64,000 nt of DNA. Origin: Glaciozyma antarctica PI12 (taxonomy: Eukaryota; Basidiomycota; Microbotryomycetes; Kriegeriales; Camptobasidiaceae). The notes beneath the pieces were generated by a model that saw nothing but the letters and a program-made list of their open reading frames with translations, was not told the origin of the DNA and made no database searches. Of the stretch, positions 1 through 11,231 are shown piece after piece. Position 1 is the first letter of the stretch. Each line of letters starts with the position of its first letter. The translations under genes were made by a program, and so were the position numbers. The stretch lies in the NCBI GenBank assembly GCA_002917775.1, contig KZ627146.1, positions 982,008-1,046,007 of the forward strand. Direction: 5' to 3'.

Positions 1-21
1 ACCTCTCGAAGACGATCGTGA

Positions 22-510
22 CCATCTCATTCACCGACGACGACCTGGCCGAAAACGACGACCTCCATCTCGCAATCCCACTTCCCTCCTCCTCCCCTCC
101 CTACCTCCTCCCAACTCCTCACTTTCTCCACCTCCCTCGGCGCCCAACTTTTCGCCGCCGCCCACTCGAAGCTCAGCGACAAGTCCGCCTCGCGAACGAC
201 GGACGACGCGCTCATCGCCGCCTGCTTCGCGCGCGCGACGGACCCTCTTCCTCCGATCGGCAAATCGTACGGAATCCCCATCTACGCTCTTCGGATCCCC
301 GTCGAAGGCGGTTCGAAAGCGCGTCCCATCGTCGGGAGGGATTTGGACGGGCCTCGAGCGGGAGACGTCCTCGTTCTTTGGGAGGCCAAGTTCAAGCACA
401 ACCTCTCTACGAAGATCGTTGGATCGGCGGAGAAGCCACATGTGGCGGTGGTCGAGGCGTGGGATGGGAAGAAGAGGAAGGTCAAGGTCATCGAGGTGGG
501 AAAGAAGTGA
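22..510 (+). CDS. Bbc1-like SH3-associated protein, C-terminal end (partial)
   Basis: This is the 3' end of a gene that begins left of the window. The frame is open from 22 to the TGA at 508-510. It reads through TTTWPKTTTSISQ, a Ser/Ala helix and then GRDLDGPRAGDVLVLWEAKF, ending in KVKVIEVGKK. That order (a W-P-x-x motif, a helical stretch, a GDIV-x-x-W-D/E-AKFK block and a final EF/AW-DxKK strand) matches the C-terminal module of fungal Bbc1/Mti1 proteins. These work at cortical actin patches with type I myosin. An in-frame TGA at 19-21 means the exon must be entered after that point, but no convincing acceptor AG lies there. The upstream join is unresolved and could hide a frame error. 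The family call rests on remembered motif order, so confidence is moderate. Confidence 0.5.
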   Translation, partial: PSHSPTTTWPKTTTSISQSHFPPPPLPTSSQLLTFSTSLGAQLFAAAHSKLSDKSASRTTDDALIAACFARATDPLPPIGKSYGIPIYALRIPVEGGSKARPIVGRDLDGPRAGDVLVLWEAKFKHNLSTKIVGSAEKPHVAVVEAWDGKKRKVKVIEVGKK

Positions 511-1257
511 AGTGTCGAATAGGTTTGCGTATAGGTTTGAGGAGCTGATAGGTTAGTGATGGTGGTGGTGTTTAGGGCCGTGCCGAGGTCGTTGCTGGAT
601 AGCGCTTGAGGGTTTGAAGCGCTGGTATTGGATTGTTATTCTCTCAAGTCGAGGAGCGTCCTTGGGGAGAGCGAGCCGTAAAGGCCTCGGACTTCGGGCG
701 TACGCCAGATCGGAATGGATTCGGTCCTCCCATTGGGCTCAGTCCTGGTGTGCAAGTCTACTGTGTCTGCTGTGGTCCTGTAGACTTCCACGGCCTTAAG
801 AAGGGGAAGAGATTTCTGACGAGGGAAAGTCGATCTGGCGGGAGCAACTCGAGCGCGCAAGATCGACTACTTGTTGCTCCCCCTCAAGCTTCCGCCTCTC
901 TTCTTCCCTCCCTCGCTTAAGCAACGCCACCAGCAAGATCCAACAGGGAGCTCAAGCTCAGAGTCCATCACCTCGATCGACAAGCACGATCTCTCGCCTC
1001 AGCGACCTCACCCTACTTTCCTCTCCTCCGCGCCACCATCTCTCCAGCTCTCTCCAACACCTCTCTTCCGCCCCAAGACCAGCAGCCGGCTAGCCAGCTT
1101 TATCCATTTCATCCTACCAGTATCCACCCAACGCACGTAAGCGATCCACACCTTCTCGGGCCCCTGGACGGCCGACTCACTCGTCTCTTTGGTGCAGCCT
1201 CACCAAGTCCATCCGACAGCCCATGGGCCAGCGCCTTCCCCCTCTCAACCCCCAGTA
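511..1257. other. Intergenic region and probable 5' leader
   Basis: No convincing gene is seen here. It holds the 3' flank of the Bbc1-like gene and the promoter/leader of the RING-LON gene. An 8-bp inverted repeat (aagtctac at 754-761, gtagactt at 780-787) could form a hairpin. A possible leader intron acceptor (ggtgcag) lies near 1191-1197. Confidence 0.5.
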
Positions 1258-4200
1258 ATGCCACCACATCACCGTTGCTTTACCGATTCGACATCTCCTC
1301 GCCGATCCACCTCCAGTGCGCCGGACCTCCTCCTGCCGATGAATTCGGCGATCTCTAGTCAAGGTCATGGGTTGGAGCTCGGAGCGCCAGCAGCTGCTGG
1401 GGAGGGTATTGAGAGGTCTTTGGAGGACAAGGGGAAAGGCAAGGCGGTAGATCGAGAGGGGGAGCACCGGTCGGAGGAACCTCTCTTGAGCGCGGGGAGG
1501 ACGCAGCTGCTGGAGGGGAACGCGCTGGATCGAGGGGCATGGGGGACGCTTGGAGGGCAGGAACAGCCTCTATGGACCACCACGGCTTCGACTTCAGCGC
1601 AGGCACGACCTCGTTTACCTCTCGAGGCCTTTTCGCGGCTCGCTCCGCCGACTCTCGATCTTGGCGGCACTTTGCCCGGCGTGGATCGACGCGACACAGC
1701 AGCGAGTCGTGCCCTCGTTATGGACTTTTCCACCCCTGCAGGAGATTCTAGGAGTATCTCGAACGCGCTCATCGACGTGAGTCCTCAGATCGAACTGAGA
1801 TGAGATCGCGACAGTTAACAGCGAGCCCTATTCCCGCAGGTCGACCCTCCTCTCCATCCCATGCCGATGGCTCGCACAGATATACCATCGCATCGCCGTC
1901 CTCGTCGACCCCTTCCCTCGCCTTCCCCACCCCGTCAATCCTCCCCGATCTCGACTCATCGCCGTCCTCCGACGAACGCGCCGACACCTCCGCAATCAGC
2001 ACACCCCTCTCGACCCAACTCCCCCTTTGTGCTTTCCATTCCTCCCGGTCCTCTCGCCCACCCACTCCTTCGCCAAGCCTCCGCCTCAAGCGTACCCAGT
2101 CGGACTCGATCCAACTCCCTGGCCGCTTCGGGGTCGGGTTCCGCCTCTCCGATGGCTTCGACGTCCCGATCTCAGCGCTACGCCGATCCGGAGCAGCATT
2201 GGCTGTCAGAGAACGAGGCGGCGGGACTGGCGGAGGAGACGAGCATGAGGGGAAGGCGGCGAGTGTTGACGAGGCGAGCTGGGGGAGCCGAGAGCGATTC
2301 AGAGCATCAGAGGAGCGAGTTTGGCGACGACGACGACGATTCGAGTATTGGGACCAAGTCGGGAAGATTGGCGACGTTCGGATCGACTACGCATTCGCAG
2401 CACCCCATCCACCAGCGTCCATCCCCTCTCCTCGCCTCCCCTCCGCTCCTCAGCCGCGCGTCCACTCCCACTCCCGCCGAACCTTCACTCCCCGCCCTCG
2501 TCCCCGCCCTTCTCTCGCTCCTCACCTGTCGCGCCTGCCACCGCCTTCTCCGCGATCCGACGACCCTCGCCTGCGGGCACTCGGTCTGCCTAGGATGCTC
2601 TCTCTCCTCCCTCCGCCCCTCGCTCGATCTTCCACACGATCGTCCCGCCCTCTCTCTCGAATCCCAATTCGCCCGCAATCCCACCACCCCCGTCGCAGCC
2701 GTCTCGATGATACGATCCCCTTCGGGCGGTCTTCTCGCCAACCTCCTCGGCATCGGCGCCCCTCCTCGACCCACTCCTCATCCCGACATGGCACCTCGAT
2801 CGACCTCTATCGGCTACCGCGTCAAGGCAGCGTGCCCTAACCCCGCCTGCACGCACAAGGATCGAGGAGCGACGCTTGGAGAGCCCACGACGGATTACGT
2901 CCTACAGAAGGTCCTTTCGATGCTCAGGCGCGACTTGCCCGATGTCGAGGCGGCGGTCAACCGCGCCGAGTGGGATGGGGAACGTCCTGGGTTGGACGAG
3001 ACGAGGGGGGAGAGCAGCGATGCGAGTTCGCCGAGCAGTGTGGGAGGAGGAGAGGATCCGATAGGGGAGGAGGAGAATAAGAGGGCGCATAGGTCGAAGG
3101 AGTGGGAGTCGAGCAAGCGCGTGCGGAGGGAGGCGGGAGAGGAGGAGGACGACTTGGGCGGGATCGACTTGGACCTCGACGACGTCTCCGCCACCTTCCT
3201 CGCCGAACTTCAGTCTGAGCTCGAATGCCAGGTCTGCGTTCAGCTCTTCCACGACCCTATCACGACGCCGTGCGGGCACACGTTCTGCCAGAAGTGCCTG
3301 GCGCGCTCCCTCGACCATTCCGACAAATGCCCCCTCTGTCGCTCCGACTTCCCCTCCTTCACCTACTTCCAGTCCCAACCTCCGACCACCACCACGACCT
3401 CGCTCATCTCGACCGCCTTTCCCCTCCTCTCCGCCGAGCGCAAAGCGTCGATCGAAGCCGAGGAGCGCAGCAACTCCCTCGACACCCCCATCTTCGTCTG
3501 CACCCTCGCCTGGCCCAACCTCCCGACCTACATCCACATCTTCGAACCTCGGTACCGCCTCATGATGCGACGCGTGATGGACGGCGATCGGCAGTTCGGC
3601 ATGGTCCTCCCAAGTCGCCACGACGGCGGTGTGAGCGAGTACGGAACGATGCTCCAAGTTCAGAGCTGCAACATGATCGAGGACGGACGGTCGATCGTCG
3701 AAACGATTGGGACGTACCGCTTTCGAGTCCTCGAGAAGGGAACGTTCGATGGCTATACCGTCGGGAGGATCGAGCGCGTCGACGATATCAGTCCCGAGCA
3801 GGAGGCCGAACTCGAGGCGGTGGCGCTGGCGCGCAACCCTCCTGAGTCGGAGATGAGGAGGCGGAGAGTCCCTTCGTCTCCTCCTCCCGGCGCACCGGGG
3901 CAGGGTCAGCCGCCCGCCGAGCAGGCGATCGAGCTCAGCACGGCGCAGCTCATGAACGTCTGCCTCGAGTTCGTTCAGACGCTCAGGAGCGGATCGGCGC
4001 CGTGGGTCCTTCAGCGACTCAACAACACGATTGGGCCGATGCCGACGAACGCGTGCGATTTCTCGTTTTGGATGGCCGAGGTCATGCCGGTCGATGATCA
4101 TGTCAAGGCGGCGCTCTTGCAGTGCGTTCTTTCCTCCTTTCCTTCCTCGTCCATGAGTGTGTGAGTGTGAGCTGACGGGTCGTGCGAATTGCAGAATCAC

Positions 4201-4349
4201 GAGTCCTCGCGAACGACTTAGGCTTCTCGTCTTTTGGATCGAGCAATTCCGCTCGAGCTGGTGGTTCTCTCGAGGATGTACGTTCTGTTCCCTTCCTCGT
4301 CGAAGGCTTCTCGCTGATCCTTGTTCTCGTCGCAGGCTCCATCATGTGA
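1258..4349 (+). CDS. RING-finger / LON substrate-binding domain protein (LONRF-like E3 ligase candidate)
   Basis: Exons 1258-1776, 1840-4121, 4195-4277 and 4336-4349 join in frame to 965 residues. A long Ser/Pro/Arg-rich N-terminus is followed by an incomplete RING-like CxxC...CGHSVC block (about residue 400), then a complete RING starting ECQVCVQLF with CGHTFC and CPLC (about 635-675). A LON/PUA-like domain follows (about 720-930), starting TPIFVCTLAWPNLP and including IFEPRYRLMM and the GTYRFRV strand. The end reads PRERLRLLVFWIEQF. RING plus LON without ATPase or protease is the LONRF arrangement, so a ubiquitin ligase role is inferred; no substrate can be read from sequence. The start is the first in-frame ATG after an open frame with no earlier ATG. 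Introns have GTGAGT, GTGCGT and GTACGT donors. Confidence 0.85.
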
Positions 4350-4687
4350 ATACTCCCCTCCCTCCCTCGCTATTCCTCCGCACACGTCTCTCGCACGATA
4401 CTATACCCCCTCCCCCGTGTTGGTCTTGCAAGTCTACTGTATCTTCAGCCCACTCTGAATGCGAGGCGTTCCTATGAAGATGTGCGCGCGTTCGTGGGTC
4501 TTTTCATTCTCGAGATCTGCGAAGATGGGAAGCGAAGCGCGTTCTCCTCTTCTCTCGTTCCAACCGCTTCTCCTCCTGCCACCGGCTGAACCACCAGCGA
4601 CAGTGTCTCGCCAACTGCCCACACTATCTCCAACAGCACAGGGCGACGGCCAGCGCCACCTCCCGGTCCTCCTCTCGCCTCTCCGCC
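4350..4687. other. Intergenic region
   Basis: Short spacer between two plus-strand genes, with no gene seen. It carries a 14-nt match (tgcaagtctactgt, 4427-4440) to 751-764 in the previous intergenic region, which may be chance. Confidence 0.5.
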
Positions 4688-6590
4688 ATGCTCTCTTTCT
4701 TCCGCAGAGGACCTACGCCCGCGATCCACGAACCACTCCCTCCCCCGCCATCGCGAGCAGCAAGGATCGAGAAGGAGAAGCGGTGGTACGATAGCATCTC
4801 AGGCAAGGGCGGCAAGGCGGAGGTCGACAAAGGCCGTGCGGTGGACAACGAGCGGGAGACGACCAAGGAGCGTAAGCTGAGGAGCAAGACCTCGTCCGCC
4901 TCTCTACGAAGCTCAGCAACGCGACAATCGAGCTTCTTCAGCAACCCCCTCCTCGGCAAATCCAGCCCGCACCTCCTCCCCTCCTCCTCTCTCGACCCTG
5001 CGCTCCACCTAGGCGTCAACGGCGTACCCCGCTCCACCGCTCCTTCCACTAAAAGTCGTGGATCCACCTTCTTTCGAAGCCGCAAGACGACGGCGGACGA
5101 CAGCAGCGGCCTTATCCTCCCCTCCCCTCGCACCTCCTATGCCGCCTCAGCTCCTCCTCCGCGTACGAAGAAGGACAGCAGCTTTGCTACGGCTCCACCT
5201 CCCCTTCCTCATCAGCTCTCGACTTCACAGGCGGACGTATCGACTCAGTACCTGGCGACAAGGCTGCAGGAGCTCGCTGTTGCGAACTCGGATGGATTGC
5301 TGGATGATGAGGATTACAGGATGCTGAGGACGCAGTTGTTTGAGCGGTATGCGAAAGCGGGACCAGGAGCGAGTGGGACTGGGGAGATGCTGGGAGAGGG
5401 GAATGAGGAGGTACCGATATTGCACGGCAGAGGTGAGTGCGAGGAGCTTCGTTGCGGAGGTGTGGAGAGCTGATCACGTTGCTGCTGTGCCAGACCGAAC
5501 CCCACCTTCTTCCGTTATCGTTCCTCCTACTCCTTCACGGGTCGCCGCCCTCGCCAACACTTCCGGCCCTGGTCGATCCCCCTCCTTCCTCTCCACCGCA
5601 TCCCGCGCCAAATCCACCACCGCCATCTCCTCCCTCTTCCGCCGTAACACCTCCTCAACGCGCTCAGGAAAGCAGCCTATCGACGAGGACTGGGACGTCG
5701 TCCAGCCGAACCGCGTCGACGTCTCGAGCATCCTCTCCGGCAAAACAGGTCGCTCGCGCGCGAGCATCATTCCAACGGAGGAGCACTCCGTCTTCCGTGC
5801 TCGCTCCGTGCGGAATCACCCCGCATTCACAAGTTCCGCCCTCAGCTCTCGCGGCGGCGAAGGGAGCTCGAGGAGCTCGAACGGAGGAAGGGGAGGGACG
5901 AGCGTGTATTCGACGGAAGGAAGCACACACTACGGCGCTCGGTCGTCCCTCTCGCACTCGCCATCTCGAACGCGCGGAACGACGGTTCATTCCAGTCGCT
6001 CTCGCCTCGATTCCGTCTCCTACTCCTCTCCCTCCCTCCCTCTCCCACCTCTCGCCTCCTCCACCGATCCCTTCATCTTCGCCTCCTCGGACCGCGAGCC
6101 CAATAGCTCGGAACTCAAGGCCGAGATCCGCGATATTGAGAGCGAGTGGGGGAGATTAGGTGAATTATGGGATGGGCTCGAGAAAGCTGCGGTGGAGAAG
6201 TGGGAGGAGCGGATAGGGCCTGGAGGGCTCGCGATGATGGAGAACGCGATAGGTCGAAACGCCCTGCGCGTCTTCGGGGGCGAGGTGGCGGCGAATGGAG
6301 TGGCGTCGACGAGGAAGAAGTCGCTCATGCGGAAAGCGTCCTTAACCCTCTCCAAACGCTCCCCTCCCGCCACTCCCTCCGCATGGACCTTCGACCTCCC
6401 CTCCGCGCTGGAGCAGCCTAATCCCGTTGGCTTGTCGGAGGACGCTGAGCGAGCGACGCAGGCACTGAGGGACGAGTTGGAGGAGGTTAGGCGGAGGAGG
6501 CGCGCGACGGAAGGTAAGTATGAACAGCGGTTAGAGTATTTGAGAGCGAGGCTCAAGGGGGCTATTATCAGGGAGGGGTTGCCGAGGTGA
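4688..6590 (+). CDS. Uncharacterised Ser-rich protein with C-terminal coiled coil
   Basis: Two exons, 4688-5432 and 5494-6590, give 613 residues. The intron has a GTGAGT donor and ctgatc branch-like site and joins in frame. The protein starts MLSFFRRGPTP and is Ser/Arg-rich and probably disordered. It has a short conserved-looking block LLDDEDYRMLRTQLFERYA (about residues 205-225), seen in other fungal proteins of unknown role, and two helical stretches near the end (ELKAEIRDIESEWGRLGELW; ERATQALRDELEEVRRRRRA) likely to form coiled coils. No catalytic motif, signal peptide or membrane segment was found. Gene reality is well supported by frame and intron; function is not known. Confidence 0.75.
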
Positions 6591-6869
6591 TGGGTGTGGG
6601 AGCGGAAGTCGAGGGGGTGGAGCTAGAGATTGTTTCGTTTGTTCGCTTGTTGTCATCATCATGCACCGTGGGGTTGGTTCCGTTCTGTGCTTGAAGACGC
6701 TCGAGAACGCGGAGAGCAGTCGCAGAGAGTTGAGGCTGCTCAGGCTTCAGGCCTTCAGGCCGAGAGGGGGGTCAGTGAATTTCTCGGCGCGCCTCTCTTT
6801 CCTCGCTTCCTGCTCGAATCGCTTCCTGCTCGAATCGCTGCTGCACTCGGCGGCCAACAGTCCTGTGCC

Positions 6870-8094
6870 ATGAATATCAATCCGGTGGTGCGTGTCCTCG
6901 CAGCTCCTGCGCGGCGTCCCTACTGACCGAGCGGCGTTGGCAGTCTTTCGCGCTCGTCGTGCCCGACGACTCTTCCTCCAAGCCGAACGCCAGTCCTCCT
7001 CGCCTCAAGCCTCCTTACATTCCAAACACTCAGCTCCGCCCTCCTCCCGTCCCCGATCCGCCGCTCCAACTCGGCTCCTCGAAGCGCCGCTACGCCTCGT
7101 CCTCATCTCGCAAGTTGTACAGACCGCCGCGGAAGAAGGTCCTTCTAGGCACTCCTCACTCATCGTTCCGCCCTGCTCCTCAAGGCGGCGTCAAGATCAC
7201 GAGCTGGAACGTCAACGGCATCGTCGCTCGCTCCGGGAGAGAAAGCGTTCGTCCTTCATCGCGCGTGTCATTACGAGGGAAGATGGAGCTGACGAGTAGC
7301 GCAGTCTGAGCTCATCAGCTTTACTCGTGCGTATCAAAACTCGCTCTTGCTCGCTTCGGCCGTTCACTGACCTGAATTCGCAGGCTGCATCGTCGCCGAA
7401 TTTCAGACCACCTATCTCGTCGGGACCTACGTTCCGTGCGGCAGCGGAGCAGGTGATTCTGAGAGCAATACCGTCGCTAGGACTAGGCGCGAGGAATGGG
7501 CGGTTGCGTTCTACGATTTCATGACCTCGCTCGCAGCTCGTGCGAAAGCGGAAAACAAGGGCATCATCTGGACTGGTGAGCTCGCTATCGTTTCTCATAA
7601 GGATCTCTACTCACCCTTACCGCCCACACAGGTGATCTCAACGCCTGCGTCAACCCAATGCTCGGTGCGTCGTCACTTGAGCGCAACGAGCCTCGCTGAA
7701 TTTTGCCCTGCAGACAAGGAGCCCTACCCACCAGGATCCGACAAAAAGCGAGAAGTGGACGTTAAGAGCTTAGGTCCTCAATACGCGCTCAAAGCCCAGC
7801 TGGACCGTCTCGAGCTCCCGGACGCGTGGAGGTCATCGCACGATGCGGCGGAAATCGAGTACAGGTACGCCTCCTCGCTTCCTACGTCTCCGCGTATGCT
7901 TATCGTGTTCTACGCGAAGCTGGCTCAACACAAGCGGCAGCAGCAAGTATTCGAGCGCTCGCATCGACCACTTTATGCTCTCGAGCGACCTTCTCCAGCA
8001 AGTCGAGGAATGCGAGATCCGTCCTGTGCGCCCAGGGATCAAGAAAGCGTCGGATCATCGTCCGATAACGCTCACGCTGCGGCAGCGATTGTAG
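6870..8094 (+). pseudogene. AP endonuclease / exonuclease III-like gene lacking its catalytic Glu block
   Basis: Likely exons are 6870-6887, 6944 to about 7240, 7305-7326, 7384-7575, 7632-7664, 7714-7864 and 7920-8094. Recognisable family blocks in order are KITSWNVNGI (N-terminal strand), FQTTYLVGTYVPCGSG, RREEWAVAFYDFM, IIWTGDLNACVNP (the GDLN motif), SSARIDHFMLSSDLL and KKASDHRPITLTL (catalytic SDH). Exonuclease III/APE1 enzymes normally have 60-90 residues between SWNVNG and the TYVP strand. Those carry the LQET(K) metal-binding Glu and the Y-S/T-G-V block, and both are absent here. No normal donor follows SWNVNGIVARSGR. A deletion or collapsed assembly is inferred, so the product should be inactive as it stands. 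The 5' end encodes a basic, Pro-rich tail. Confidence 0.6.
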
Positions 8095-8638
8095 GAAGGT
8101 GAGATGACTCCCTCGGCGGACCCCTCGCTCGCCCGCTGACGCGACTTTTTTGTACGAGGAGGAGCGGGGTCGTTGTGTTTTCACTTTGCTTTGCATTCAG
8201 TCGTTTTCGTGAGCCTCATTTGTCGCTCGCTCTCTCCTCTTTCCGCTCTGCTCTTCGCACGCTTCGCAAACGCGATCCTCCGAAAATCGCAAATCTCGCA
8301 CCTTGCCTCGCGCTCTTCAACCTATCGCCACCCGCTCCCACCCCTTCCGTACGTATCGCTCCCTTTCGTGCGCAAGAAGTACGTCAAGACGAGGAGGGCG
8401 CCAGCCGTCCACTTCATCCCATTCCCCGACCAACTGCGTCGAGCTTTAAACGAAGCGGCAAAAGCGTTGGCCCTGCGAAGGCGCGATCCCTCCATCCCCT
8501 CCCTTAACGATCCTCCAAGGAGCGGAGAACTTTTAACCAAGTACTTCGCAAGAGCAGGGGAAGACGCAGACATGAGCAGAGGTCCCTCCGTCACTTTGCA
8601 CAAAAAAAAACGCGTTGCTCTTGAGCTCAAAGGCAAGC
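8095..8638. other. Convergent intergenic region
   Basis: Lies between the 3' ends of the AP-endonuclease-like gene and pirin. A plus-strand frame is open from 8173 to 8670 and is rich in Arg/Lys, but it lacks an ATG and a family match and overlaps the pirin terminus. It is not called as a gene. Confidence 0.4.
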
Positions 8639-10040
8639 TCAAGTCATCTGCGTACGCAGAGCGTAAGTGACCACCTCGTACACAGTCAACGAAGCCGACG
8701 TACCTTCTTCCCAATCTCGGACCTCCAGCCATGCGCTCCCTCAAACCCATTCACGCCCATCTGGAAATCCTGGAACGCCTGCTGAATCCCCTTCCTCGAG
8801 TCCTGCGTTCCCAGTTAGCCCCGTATAAGAAAAAGAAGCGAAAGCGAGCGCACCATCACAAACGGACCATGTTGGACGATCTCCTGTACCGCAACACAGG
8901 GTCAGCGAGCTCCGAGCGAGGAGAAGGGGGACGAACCTGGTCCAGAGGCTCGCCAGCGACGATGACGAGGCGTGCGGTATCAGAGACTGATTCGACTTGG
9001 ATTCCCGTCTCCCCATCGACGCTCGAGAGGACGGAGGTATAGAACGGCTCGACGGGAGCGAGGGACGTCCCCTCCGGACCGAGTAGGACTTTCCCCTCGA
9101 GCGTGTAGATCTGCTCGACGTCAGCGTTCGCACAGGAGAGGGAGGAGAGGACGAACGAAAGCGTTCCACCCCTTCGGGATAGCCTGAAAGACCTTCTCCC
9201 CCTTCGCGGAGAACGTAACATCGAAAAACCAGCAGCCCCCGAGCGGTCGAACGGGGGATTCGACGGCTCCTTCCGCTTCACTACCTTGCGCTGTTCCGCA
9301 GATGACTTTGATGAGGACGTTCGGGGAGGGGTGGGCGCTGCGAGGGGTTAAGAATGGCAGGGAGGAGGGGAGGGGAGGACGCACGATGGGACTTGGTCGG
9401 CGCGGAGCTCTTGGTAGGAAGGTGCGACGAGCTTCTTGTCCTTGGGGAGATCGATCCAGCTGGTGGAAGGTGGGCGGTGAGCGAGGGCATGGTGGAGAGG
9501 AGAAGGGAGGACGAACAGCTGGAGCCCGAACGGATCTTTCCCGCCAGGCTTGTGGATCGGCATCTCACTGTGCATGATTCCACGACCCGCCTGAGCAGGA
9601 GTTAGCTCAACCTGCTCGCCAACGAAGGGAGAGGAACGCACAATCATGAACTGCAAATCGCCAGGACCAATCTTGCCTGCTCGCCGTTCGTTATGAGTCG
9701 GCTGAGGAAGAAGAAGGCGAGGAGGGAGGCGTATTACCCTGGTGCCCCACAAAGTCCTCGTGCTCAAACTCGCCCTCGAGCATATACGTGAGCGTGGTCA
9801 TCCCGCGATGGGGGTGATCTGGGAATCCGGCCCCTTCGCCAACCTTGAACTGCTTCGGAGTCAGCGAACGCTCTCCCCCATAGAGTAGCTGGAACGTACG
9901 TTATCGAGCATGAGGAACGGCGTGAAGTTGCGCAGCGCAGCCGTACCGATGCTTCGGCGCACCGTGGCGCCTGCTCCCTCCGCTTGTTCCCTGGAGAGAA
10001 CCGACTGTACAACGGAGCGAGAGAGACGAGCAGCGGTCAT
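8639..10040 (-). CDS. Pirin family protein (cupin; possible quercetinase or transcription cofactor)
   Basis: Ten exons (10040-9900, 9849-9738, 9676-9642, 9590-9517, 9459-9385, 9337-9157, 9110-8937, 8883-8854, 8802-8704, 8647-8639) join without a frame break to 309 residues, the usual pirin length. It starts MTAARLSRSVVQSVL and contains FTPFLMLDN, the metal-site motifs DHPHRG (His59, His61) and MHSEMP (His103, Glu105), WIDLPKDKKL, the C-terminal cupin, and GEPLDQ...HGPFVM...DFQMGVNGFEGAHGWRS. All four metal ligands are present, so an active Fe(II) cupin is expected. The start is the only in-frame ATG. Upstream the frame stays open (to about 10256) and encodes a hydrophobic stretch LLITSVLAITSALLFSAY, but without ATG. 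Exons as short as 9-35 nt are typical of this genome. Confidence 0.93.
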
Positions 10041-11231
10041 GTCGGCAGTCGTTGGGGGGAGAACGGGGGAACTTGAAGAGTGGTAGGCGGAGAAGAGCAG
10101 AGCAGAGGTGATGGCGAGGACTGAGGTGATGAGGAGCGTTCGGGTGAGCGCTGGTGCTGGAATGGTTGAGAGCTGGGTGGAGCGTAGGAGGACAAGAGGA
10201 CTGACTTGGTGACCAAGCCGCAAAAAATGGCTTGCCCAATTGGGAGGGCTTCGCAAAGTCAGCTTGCAGGAGGTGTTAGGGTCCTCGAGCGAGTCTAAGC
10301 AAGCTGAGACAGTATTTGGAATCTACTAAAGCCTACTCAAGTCGCCTTTCTGGCAACGAGCCGGGGGAGAGTCGAAAGGTTCTCGTCAGCGAGTTTCTGG
10401 CTTCGCGCACTCCTTCCGAGGAGAGAGGATTACGAAAGTGCTGAAACTCACTCCGTAGAACGAGGCATTAAGCTCTTTCGCAGCCAGTGACGACGGCGGT
10501 GAGGTGAGAAAAGCAGCTGCGTGGAGATTGCGAGAGCGAGAGGGCCAAATTGGGAAAAGACAGCCTGCGAAGCGTTTGGCACGAAGAGCGGAACGCTGTT
10601 CGGGCTGCTGAAGTCTCAAGCTCGCGAAGATGGATACGTTGTTGTAATAACAAAAAGGAGAATAGGGTTCGAGCGAATCGGAAGCGAGACGCAGCGTCGA
10701 ACCCGGAAAGCCTGCTGGCGGCACTGGAGGCAGGAGGAATCGAGAACGTGGAGAAGTAAAGAATAGCCACACAGCAAGCAGCTTCACGTCCTCCCCAGTC
10801 AGCAAGAACCGTGATAAATAACGTACATCACCCTTCAACCCCTCGCAGAACCTCCCAACCTTGCCCTCGCCCACCCACTCGCATCCGTCTCACCGCTTCA
10901 ACTGCGGTTCCCTAATCCCGTTCCTCAGCATCTCCTCGCATAAGTGTGGTCGAGGGAAGATGCGAACGAACGAACGGCTGGAGCTCGACCTGGCTCACCC
11001 GTGCTTGGGCTCCGCTCAACTCGTTTCAAAAGCTCATCCTTTGCTGCCCCCGTGAACACAGAGTAATCACACCCACGTTCTGCATTTTGGGGCTCTGTCC
11101 GGAACAGAGAGCAGGAGGAATGGAATTCGAAGTAGAATCGCAAAATCCGCGGAGCGAGGTCCTCAGCTTTCTCCCTCCTCCAACTCCTCGCCGCTCCCGC
11201 TCCGCGATCCAGCGCTTCCTAAATTAAACCT
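10041..11231. other. Divergent intergenic region, about 1.2 kb
   Basis: This spacer holds the promoters of pirin (minus) and the RGS-LOV gene (plus). Open frames of 65-160 codons occur on both strands near 10390-10870, but none has a convincing start, introns or family match. One plus-strand frame ends ESLLAALEAGGIENVEK at about 10757 and looks protein-like, yet nothing coherent precedes it. Confidence 0.4.

Noticed and set aside
751..764. 14-nt sequence shared with 4427-4440 as a possible regulatory element
   Set aside because: A single match in a GC-rich genome is weak evidence, and the two sites are in different contexts.
2902..4200. 432-codon minus-strand frame opposite the RING-LON gene
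   Set aside because: Shadow of a well-supported RING/LON coding region.
8173..8670. Plus-strand 165-codon frame between the AP-endonuclease-like gene and pirin
   Set aside because: No ATG at the start, no family, and it overlaps the pirin terminal exon.
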